From assembly GCF_900452415.1 (NCBI RefSeq), contig NZ_UGNX01000001.1, positions 2,046,001 to 2,110,000 on the forward strand: DNA of 64,000 nucleotides, given 5' to 3'. A program made the position numbers and the translations under genes. Below the pieces are notes generated by a model that was given only the letters and a program-made list of their open reading frames with translations, was not told the origin of the DNA and searched no databases. This document shows, piece by piece, positions 57,785 to 64,000 of this stretch (position 1 is its first letter; the number at the start of each line of letters is the position of its first letter). Source of the stretch: Legionella cincinnatiensis. Lineage in GTDB: Bacteria > Pseudomonadota > Gammaproteobacteria > Legionellales > Legionellaceae.

Positions 57785-57933
57785 CAATATCCTCTTTTAA
57801 TGATTTTATTTAACATAACTCTCAACTTTTTTAGACTTTTCAGGAGCATACGACGCAGGTGTCCAACCCGAGATTGAACCCTAATACATGCAAATACGTC
57901 CCCGTTCACGAAAAAGTTGAAAATCGCCTCAAT

Positions 57934-58554
57934 TTATTTAAAGGGCTCAGGATCGCCTTTACCCTCTCTTATGATTACTGGATAATCACCGGTTAAATCA
58001 ACTACAGTTGTCGGTTCTTGTCCACAGTGACCACCATCAATTACTAAATCAATTTGATTTCCTAAAAGATCTCGAATTGCTTCAGGTTCACTTAATGGTG
58101 CTTTAGCACCCGGAAGAATTAAGGTAGTACTCATCAAAGGCGCCTCCAGACATTCTAATAATGCAAGTGTAATTACATTATCTGGAACACGTAAGCCCAA
58201 AGTTTTTCTTTTAGGGTGAAGCATAAGCCGCGGCACTTCATGCGTGGCATTAAGGATAAAAGTATAGGCACCAGGAGTAAATGCTTTTAATAATCTAAAT
58301 ATAGGATTCGATACCCGAGCATAAAGACCAAGTTGGGAAAGATCACGACAAACAAGAGTCATATTGTGATTTTTATCCAATTGTCGTAATCTTCGTATAC
58401 GCTCAAGTGCTGACTTATTACCTAAGCCGCAACCTAATGCGTAGCCAGAGTCGGTAGGGTAAACAATGATACCACCGTCTTCAATTATATTTACGGCCTT
58501 TCGCAACAAGCGTGCTTGAGGATTATCAGGATGTAATGCAAAAAACTGACTCAT
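57934..58554 (-). CDS. yciO: YciO, Sua5/YciO/YrdC family protein
   Basis: The 206-residue protein belongs to the threonylcarbamoyl-AMP synthase-like group. It shows YPTDSGYALGCGL, the ring of RLRQLDKNHNMTLVCRDLSQ, LGLRVPDN and PLMSTTLILPG. YciO differs from TsaC in that the conserved tRNA t6A role is not certain. It overlaps rnm by four bases (ATGA), as in many gammaproteobacteria where yciO follows rnm/yciV. Confidence 0.9.
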   Translation of the reverse strand: MSQFFALHPDNPQARLLRKAVNIIEDGGIIVYPTDSGYALGCGLGNKSALERIRRLRQLDKNHNMTLVCRDLSQLGLYARVSNPIFRLLKAFTPGAYTFILNATHEVPRLMLHPKRKTLGLRVPDNVITLALLECLEAPLMSTTLILPGAKAPLSEPEAIRDLLGNQIDLVIDGGHCGQEPTTVVDLTGDYPVIIREGKGDPEPFK

Positions 58555-59390
58555 AAAGTCCCCTGTTCAATGTTCCATTCATGCCAAATAGGCGTACAAT
58601 TTGCTGGTAGCAGCTTCTGGCCACCGAGATTTACACGAGAATGGCTATCACTATGATAGTCTGATCCAGAAGAAGCCAATAAATGAAACCGCAAACTGGT
58701 TGCAGCCATTTCATTAACTTCATTAAGTGTCATTTCTCCCGACACTACCTCTATACCAACACCACCAGCCTCTTTAAATTCGTTAATTAACTCATGCAAT
58801 TTAGATCGCGTCAATCCGTATTTAAGTGGATGTGCAATCACTGCTTGCCCACCTGCCGCTTTAATTCCCTCTACTGCCTCTTGAACAGTCAACCACAAGG
58901 TAGGCACATAAGCTTTTTTACCTCTTCCTAAATATTGCTTAAATGCTGAAGCAAGATCTCGAGCTTTACCTTCATTAACTAAAAGTTGAGCAAAATGAGG
59001 CCGACCTACACGCGTGTGCCCAGCTAATTCACAAGCTTTGGAATAAGCATCGGTGATACCTACCGAATTTAATATTGTGCCTATTTGCCGCGCACGCTCC
59101 ACTCGGCTTTGATTTTGGCGCTGAATAAGCTCTAGTAGACTTGTCGTATGGTGAATTTGATAACCTAAAATATGAAGTTCGTGTTTTTTCCAACGTACGC
59201 TGATTTCTATCCCATTAATTATCTTAATTGAGGTATTCGTAGCCGCCTGTAATAACTCTGGATAACCCGCTACTGTGTCATGATCAGTAAGTGACAAACA
59301 CCGAAGCTTTTGGTTTTGTGCTTTTTGTATCAATGCTTTTGGAGTTAAGGCCCCATCAGAAAAATTACTATGACAATGAAGATCGATCAT
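58551..59390 (-). CDS. rnm: PHP-domain phosphoesterase, RNase AM (YciV/TrpH)
   Basis: The PHP metal-phosphoesterase RNase AM trims 5' ends of 5S/23S/16S rRNA and hydrolyses 3',5'-bisphosphates. The 279 residues begin IDLHCHSNFSDGALTP, the PHP opening, and continue with SLTDHDTVAGY, GIEISVRWKKHELHILGY, VIAHPLKYGL and SGSDYHSDS. It precedes and overlaps yciO. Confidence 0.92.
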   Translation of the reverse strand: MIDLHCHSNFSDGALTPKALIQKAQNQKLRCLSLTDHDTVAGYPELLQAATNTSIKIINGIEISVRWKKHELHILGYQIHHTTSLLELIQRQNQSRVERARQIGTILNSVGITDAYSKACELAGHTRVGRPHFAQLLVNEGKARDLASAFKQYLGRGKKAYVPTLWLTVQEAVEGIKAAGGQAVIAHPLKYGLTRSKLHELINEFKEAGGVGIEVVSGEMTLNEVNEMAATSLRFHLLASSGSDYHSDSHSRVNLGGQKLLPANCTPIWHEWNIEQGTL

Positions 59391-59676
59391 GGATGTATGT
59401 TATATAACAAAAAAATGATTGTATCATAAATCTTGCAGAAGATGAGTGTTCTGCACTATTCTTGTGTGCCTATACTTCACCTTATCGAAAATAAAAATAA
59501 AATGAAAGTAACGGGCATCCACTCTCCTCCTTGTGAGAGCTCTCTAGATTTTTGGCCCAACACTATCATTTTAGGATATCCTTCGCTAAATTTAGCGATA
59601 ATCCTTTGGGTGAGAAGGTATAAAAAATACTATACTCATAATATATAAATTACTGGTTGAGGAAAATCCAAAAATA
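59391..59676. other. Intergenic leader of phoH
   Basis: This 286-bp gap separates divergent rnm and phoH. It holds a perfect 16-bp palindrome TCGCTAAATTTAGCGA (59583-59598), flanked by AGGAT and ATCCT, which can extend the hairpin. A possible -10 TATACT lies near 59630-59636. A 71-codon ORF here is judged spurious. Confidence 0.4.
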
Positions 59677-60357
59677 ATGATTCATAATGTTCATCATGTT
59701 AAGTTATGCCGTAAATCAATTGCTGCACGAAATGACAAACAAGCTAATTTTCTTGATGCAATTGATCGTTTTGCAGTAACTTTTGCAGTTGGCCCTGCAG
59801 GCACTGGAAAAACTTACTTAGCGGTTTCTAAAGCGATACAATGTTTTGAAAAAGGTGAGGTACATCGGTTGATTTTTGTAAGACCCGCAGTAGAAGCTGG
59901 TGAAAAGTTAGGTTTTCTACCAGGAGATTTAGTGGAAAAAGTGCTTCCTTATTTAAGACCTATTTATGATGCCTTATATGAAATGATTGGTTTTAAAGAA
60001 ACCCAAAAATTAATTCAAACCGATACTATTGAGGTTTTACCTTTAGCATTCATGCGTGGACGTACTCTTAACGAATCATTTATTATTCTTGATGAAGCCC
60101 AAAATACTACCATCATGCAAATGAAAATGTTTTTAACTCGCATAGGTTTTGGTTCAAAAGCAGTCATAACCGGGGATATGACCCAAGTAGATTTACCCAA
60201 AGGTATTGATTCTGGGCTTGCTCATGCAGTAGGATTATTCAAAAAAATACCTGAAATCAGTATTCATACTTTCACGAGTCGGGAGGTTGTCCGACATCCG
60301 TTAGTCTCTAAAATTGTTGATTGCTATGACCATGCATCAGCCGGAAAAACTAAATGA
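59677..60357 (+). CDS. phoH: PhoH-like ATPase, short form
   Basis: PhoH/YbeZ is an RNA-associated P-loop ATPase linked with YbeY and YbeX in ribosome RNA maturation. The 226 residues have GPAGTGKTYLAV (39-50), FVRPAVEAGEKLGFLPGD, FIILDEAQN and TFTSREVVRHPLV. E. coli YbeZ has about 346 residues and a KH-like N-terminal region; that region is absent here, and nothing upstream encodes it. It overlaps ybeY by 4 bp (ATGA). Confidence 0.92.
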   Translation: MIHNVHHVKLCRKSIAARNDKQANFLDAIDRFAVTFAVGPAGTGKTYLAVSKAIQCFEKGEVHRLIFVRPAVEAGEKLGFLPGDLVEKVLPYLRPIYDALYEMIGFKETQKLIQTDTIEVLPLAFMRGRTLNESFIILDEAQNTTIMQMKMFLTRIGFGSKAVITGDMTQVDLPKGIDSGLAHAVGLFKKIPEISIHTFTSREVVRHPLVSKIVDCYDHASAGKTK

Positions 60358-60830
60358 ATTATTACATCGATATACAAAATGCAACTGCTGAATCTCTTCC
60401 TATCAATGAAGACCAATTAACCCACTGGGCCTTACTCACTTTGAGAGATTACAAAAAAGAAACAGAGCTCACGATTCGACTAGTTACCCCAGAAGAAATG
60501 ACCCAGTTAAATCATACATACAGAAAACAAAATAAAACGACTAATGTATTAGCATTTCCCTGTACCTTACCTCCAGAGGTACAATTAGAATATTCTCTTT
60601 TAGGGGATGTTATTATTTGTCCACAGGTATTATCTGAGGAGAGTAAGCAACTTAATAAAACTTTAGAATCACATTGGGCTTTAATCGTAATTCATGGAAT
60701 ACTGCATTTATTAGGCTATGATCATATTAAGGATGATGATGCAGCCATTATGCAATCTATTGAAATTAAATTGTTAACTGAGCTTGGCTTTGCTAATCCT
60801 TATGACGCAGAGGGTAATCAACTTGAATAA
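60354..60830 (+). CDS. ybeY: Endoribonuclease YbeY
   Basis: YbeY is a zinc-dependent endonuclease needed for 16S rRNA 3'-end maturation. The 158 residues have TTNVLAFP and the zinc-binding HGILHLLGYDH. It overlaps phoH by 4 bp and corC by 8 bp. Normal length. Confidence 0.95.
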   Translation: MNYYIDIQNATAESLPINEDQLTHWALLTLRDYKKETELTIRLVTPEEMTQLNHTYRKQNKTTNVLAFPCTLPPEVQLEYSLLGDVIICPQVLSEESKQLNKTLESHWALIVIHGILHLLGYDHIKDDDAAIMQSIEIKLLTELGFANPYDAEGNQLE

Positions 60831-61653
60831 AGAGGAAGACAGTAGTTCGTGGTTTTCTCGGTTTAAACAGTTTTTACAGGGTGAACCACAGAATCAAGAA
60901 GAACTGGTTAGTTTATTAAGGGATGCGCATATTCGTTCTCTTATTAGTTCTGAAACATTGGCAATGATAGAAGGCGCTATTTCATTCTCCAAAATGCGAG
61001 TACGAGATATTATGCTGCCAAAAAATCAAATGGTTTGCATAAAACAAGATGATCCGTTTCAAGATATTATAAAAACTGTAACACAAACGGGTCACTCAAG
61101 ATTTCCTGTGCTTGATGAAAACTCTGATGAAATTATCGGAATATTGCATGCCAAGGATTTATTACCTTATCAATCATCTAATCTGGACTCTTTTAATTTG
61201 CTTGATATTTGTCGTCAAGCTACTTTTGTGCCTGAAAGCAGGCGCTTAGACAGTTTACTCAGTGAATTTCGTCGTAATAAAAATCATATGGCTATAGTAG
61301 TCGATGAATACGGAGAAGTTTCAGGATTTGTTACCATCGAAGACATTATTGAACAAATAATTGGTGATATTGAAGATGAGTTTGATATTGATGAAGATGC
61401 TTATCTTAAAGTCCATGAAGACAATCATTACATTGTCAAAGCACACATGCCTATCGAGGAATTTAATGAACAGCTTAATGCACACTTTAGCGATGAATTT
61501 TATGATACTATCGGTGGGATAGTAATGAATAGTTTTGGTCATTTGCCTACACGAGGTGAAACAATTATTATTGATTCTTTTGAATTTAAAATTATTAATG
61601 CAGATTCCAGACGTATTAAATTGATGGAATGTATTGATAAACGCAAGGCATAA
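60823..61653 (+). CDS. corC: CorC/YbeX, CBS-pair and CorC-HlyC domain protein
   Basis: The CorC/YbeX protein is implicated in magnesium/cobalt efflux and ribosome maintenance. The 276-residue product has an N-terminal helix with RFKQFLQGEPQNQEELVSLLRD, two CBS domains (MRVRDIMLPKNQM, HAKDLLPY, MAIVVDEYGEVSGFVTIEDI) and a C-terminal CorC domain (EEFNEQLNAHF, TIGGIVMNSFGHLPTRGE). TTG 60823 is preferred because AGAGGG sits upstream and the family usually starts here; ATG 60802 is an alternative. No lnt follows, unlike in E. coli. Confidence 0.92.
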   Translation: MNKEEDSSSWFSRFKQFLQGEPQNQEELVSLLRDAHIRSLISSETLAMIEGAISFSKMRVRDIMLPKNQMVCIKQDDPFQDIIKTVTQTGHSRFPVLDENSDEIIGILHAKDLLPYQSSNLDSFNLLDICRQATFVPESRRLDSLLSEFRRNKNHMAIVVDEYGEVSGFVTIEDIIEQIIGDIEDEFDIDEDAYLKVHEDNHYIVKAHMPIEEFNEQLNAHFSDEFYDTIGGIVMNSFGHLPTRGETIIIDSFEFKIINADSRRIKLMECIDKRKA

Positions 61654-62339
61654 TGAATATGAATGGTAATATTCTCATAATAGATGATGATACAGAGCTA
61701 ACCGACTTATTGTCCCAGTACCTAGAACCAGAAGGCTATCATGCTGTTTGTGTTCATGATGGGGAAAATGGCGTAAAAAAAGCCTTAAACCAACCTTTCG
61801 ATGCGGTTATTCTCGACGTTATGCTCCCTAAATTAAATGGTTTTGAAGTATTAAAATCCATTCGAGAACATTTAGAAACTCCTGTCTTAATGTTAACGGC
61901 CCGAGGAGACGATATTGATCGTATTGTGGGCCTCGAAATCGGCGCAGATGATTATTTGCCCAAACCCTGTAATCCACGAGAACTAGTGGCTCGCCTAAGA
62001 GCCATTTTAAGACGTACGCAAAAAATTCCAACCTCAAAACCCGTTATTGAGCAGCACAATATAATTGTTGACTGTTCCAAACGCCATGTAACTATGGCAG
62101 GTCATTATCTTGAACTCACGAATGCCGAATTTAATATTCTGGAAATGTTAATCAAATCACCAGGCCAGGCTTTTTCAAAGGAAGAGCTGACTGAATATGC
62201 ACTCGGAAGAAAATATACTGCGTATGATCGAAGTATCGATGTCCACATTAGTAACTTAAGAAATAAATTAGGTGATAATCCTCAAGGTGAGCCCATAGTT
62301 AAAACAGTACGTGGATTTGGATATATGTTTAATGCGTAG
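61653..62339 (+). CDS. cpxR: Response regulator CpxR
   Basis: This OmpR-family regulator senses envelope stress with CpxA. The 228 residues have acidic residues D11-D12, phosphoacceptor D55 in VILDVMLPK, and a C-terminal winged helix (LELTNAEFNILEMLIKSPGQ, KTVRGFGYMF). In L. pneumophila CpxR activates several dot/icm and effector genes. The start ATG overlaps the corC stop by one base. Confidence 0.92.
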   Translation: MNMNGNILIIDDDTELTDLLSQYLEPEGYHAVCVHDGENGVKKALNQPFDAVILDVMLPKLNGFEVLKSIREHLETPVLMLTARGDDIDRIVGLEIGADDYLPKPCNPRELVARLRAILRRTQKIPTSKPVIEQHNIIVDCSKRHVTMAGHYLELTNAEFNILEMLIKSPGQAFSKEELTEYALGRKYTAYDRSIDVHISNLRNKLGDNPQGEPIVKTVRGFGYMFNA

Positions 62340-63702
62340 TTTATATTGGAAGATTTTTATTTCATTTTGGCTAGCAACTATCTTTATCATTTTTACCACA
62401 GCTTGGATTATTAGTCATATCGTACATAAATCATCGTTACCTGCTCAAGAACAACTGTTTATGGATAGTTATGCTAACGCAGCGGTTGCAACTTATGAAT
62501 CAGGCCAACAAGCTGCCCTGTTAAAATGGCTGAATAAAATTGGTATTTCCCGTCATATGTCTATTTATTTGCTCACCAGTACTGGTGAAATCATTGGCAC
62601 TCATGTGGCTCCAGCAAACGTAAAAAAGGTTGCAGAAAATTTACTTCAAGATCAATTAAGTGAAGGTATTTTAAAATCAGATAAACTTATTGTAAGCCAT
62701 GAAATTTTATCAACATCTGGAAAATTTTATCGACTCGCAGCAGTTAGTGAAAAACCCATTTATTATTTTGTTGGTGTTCCATGGGCAGGCCTCACCATTC
62801 GCCTTGCTTTAGCAATTTTTATTAGTGGCCTTATTTGTTATTTATTATCACGTTACTTAACCCAGCCCCTGCGATCATTAGGAATGGCAGCTAAATCAAT
62901 AGCAAAAGGTAAGCTAAATACCCGTGTTGGGCATTTAAGAGGACATAACAAAGATGAAATCGCTCAGCTTAGTGCTGAGTTTGATCGTATGGCAGAACAA
63001 GTAGAAACATTAGTCAAATCGAAAGAAAGATTATTACAAGATATTTCCCATGAATTGCGTTCACCACTTGCGCGATTACAAATTGCGATTGAGCTTGGAC
63101 GCAAAAAAACAAACCATTTGGCTGATGGTGAATTTAATCGTATGGAACTTGAGTGCTCGAGATTAAATGCCTTAATTACTGAAGTATTAGATTTTGCTCG
63201 TCTGGAAAAATCAACAACTGATCTTAATTTTAATGAGATGGATCTTTCCGCTCTTTTATTAAATATAATAAATGATGCAAATTTTGAATTTGGCAACGAC
63301 TTGCCTCGGGTCAAAGCAGGAGTTATTGAATCATGTCACATACTTCTTGATGAACGTTTAATTCATAGAGCAATAGAAAATGTAATTCGTAATGCGCTAC
63401 ACTACTCTCCCGCAACCGAGCAAGTTACCGTTTCGTTAAAGCGTAACGAAACCCAGGAACATATATACATTGATATTAGTGATAAAGGACCTGGCGTCCC
63501 TGAAGATCAACTTAATCGAATATTTAATCCATTTTATCGGGTAGATACTTCAAGAACTAAAAAAACAGGTGGGTATGGTTTAGGATTGGCTATAGCTGCT
63601 CGTGCAATTCAACTCCATAACGGAGAAATTATAGCCTCAAATAATCCCGATGGCGGTTTATTAGTACGAATTATACTTAATTCTTGTAATCCAGAAACCT
63701 AA
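62332..63702 (+). CDS. cpxA: Sensor histidine kinase CpxA
   Basis: This is the membrane sensor kinase paired with CpxR. The 456 residues have a transmembrane helix (about 8-30), a periplasmic domain, a second helix (about 155-175), a HAMP linker, the H box ISHELRSPLARLQ, N box IENVIRNALHYSP and the ATP lid GPGVPEDQL with YGLGLAIA. ATG 62332 overlaps cpxR by 8 bp and is preferred over an upstream GTG. Confidence 0.92.
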   Translation: MRSLYWKIFISFWLATIFIIFTTAWIISHIVHKSSLPAQEQLFMDSYANAAVATYESGQQAALLKWLNKIGISRHMSIYLLTSTGEIIGTHVAPANVKKVAENLLQDQLSEGILKSDKLIVSHEILSTSGKFYRLAAVSEKPIYYFVGVPWAGLTIRLALAIFISGLICYLLSRYLTQPLRSLGMAAKSIAKGKLNTRVGHLRGHNKDEIAQLSAEFDRMAEQVETLVKSKERLLQDISHELRSPLARLQIAIELGRKKTNHLADGEFNRMELECSRLNALITEVLDFARLEKSTTDLNFNEMDLSALLLNIINDANFEFGNDLPRVKAGVIESCHILLDERLIHRAIENVIRNALHYSPATEQVTVSLKRNETQEHIYIDISDKGPGVPEDQLNRIFNPFYRVDTSRTKKTGGYGLGLAIAARAIQLHNGEIIASNNPDGGLLVRIILNSCNPET

Positions 63703-63723
63703 TTATAAAATAAAGTAAAAAAC

Positions 63724-63746
63724 TGCGGCTAACTCCGCGTTTTTCC
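63724..63746 (+). terminator. Possible terminator of the corC-cpxRA transcript
   Basis: A short stem TGCGG/CCGCG with a 6-nt loop is followed by TTTTTCC, 20 nt after cpxA. Only 4-5 base pairs, so weak. Confidence 0.4.
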
Positions 63747-63845
63747 TTAGAAAAAAATAAAAATCACGTCTAGAATTAAACTATTTTTTTCTGTCTAATT
63801 AAGTTACAATGTGGCAGCTTAAAGAAATACTGGAACTTCTGTATT

Positions 63846-64000
63846 ATGACTGTAGCTCAGAAATTAGAAAAAACAAGCGGTATATTTTTTTTCTTAGGTT
63901 TTCTGCTGTCAAAACTTCAATATCTTCCTTTTCCATTAGTATCCGCTATTTTCAGGTTTCTTTCCTTAGGTATTTATTCTCTAGCTTATGGCTCTTGGTC
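63846..64000 (+). CDS. Membrane protein (N-terminal part)
   Basis: The first 51 codons of a gene that runs off the right edge begin MTVAQKLEKTSGIFFFLGFL and continue with a long hydrophobic stretch (SKLQYLPFPLVSAIFRFL). It looks like the start of a membrane protein; family not recognised. It lies 143 bp after cpxA on the same strand. No clear ribosome site. Confidence 0.55.
   Translation, partial: MTVAQKLEKTSGIFFFLGFLLSKLQYLPFPLVSAIFRFLSLGIYSLAYGSW

Noticed and set aside
59433..59648. 71-codon ORF before phoH
   Set aside because: No ribosome site, no family, and it runs through the palindrome and the likely phoH promoter.
62964..63314. 116-codon ORF on the minus strand inside cpxA
   Set aside because: Shadow of a well-conserved kinase gene.

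Overview
The window looks like chromosomal DNA from a Legionella species, probably not L. pneumophila itself. It is AT-rich and gammaproteobacterial. Markers pointing to Legionella are an LssY/LssZ pair, a CpxRA pair, a DUF1566 secreted protein and several genes with the look of Dot/Icm effectors. One of these has a textbook PmrA box. The species assignment is inference. No rRNA, tRNA, phage, intact insertion sequence or CRISPR array was seen.

Layout. 1-1810: translation operon rpsB-tsf-pyrH (minus strand, pyrH cut by the window edge). 2059-8655: accessory stretch with a candidate glycosyltransferase effector, a Spy-like periplasmic protein, a bufferin-yceI-cytochrome b561 operon, a DUF1566 secreted protein and a small membrane protein that may be an effector. 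8825-8991: a 167-bp MITE-like element with perfect 20-bp ends. 9076-13924: biotin genes bioBFHD, divergent from bioA, with a candidate BirA operator between them. 13927-18000: an EAL phosphodiesterase, a duplicated cysteine-rich exported protein, coaE, and a heptad-repeat effector candidate behind a PmrA box. 18047-27537: secA-mutT, dusA, a HAD-like protein, recJ, a COG4255-like gene, an AlaC-type aminotransferase and an Mth938-domain protein. 27587-34343: accessory stretch with a patatin, acetoacetate decarboxylase, degenerate repeats, a second bufferin precursor overlapping a membrane class III nucleotide cyclase, the bufferin enzymes bufB-bufC on the opposite strand, and a second YceI. 34462-48533: relA-rlmD, a 640-bp gap with three perfect DnaA boxes, rimI, the pyruvate dehydrogenase genes aceE-aceF-lpdA behind kefB-like/ampE/lipoprotein genes, and rlpA. 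48696-63702: dacA-ybeD-lipB-lssY-lssZ, a YafK-like L,D-transpeptidase, scpA-scpB-rluB, trpS, yciO-rnm, phoH-ybeY-corC and cpxRA. A membrane protein gene starts at the right edge.

How they fit together. Most of the window is conserved housekeeping with E. coli-like synteny (secA-mutT, relA-rlmD, dacA-ybeD-lipB, ybeZYX, scpAB-rluB). The most novel material is the bufferin (DUF2282/DUF692/DUF2063) system. It has two precursor peptides with identical cysteine spacing, each near a YceI gene. One precursor overlaps, by 8 bp, a membrane nucleotide cyclase gene whose strong Shine-Dalgarno site lies inside the peptide gene. The modifying enzymes sit convergently only 16 bp beyond that cyclase. This layout suggests copper or redox stress handling linked to cyclic nucleotide signalling. 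The second strong point is the PmrA-box-controlled heptad-repeat protein.
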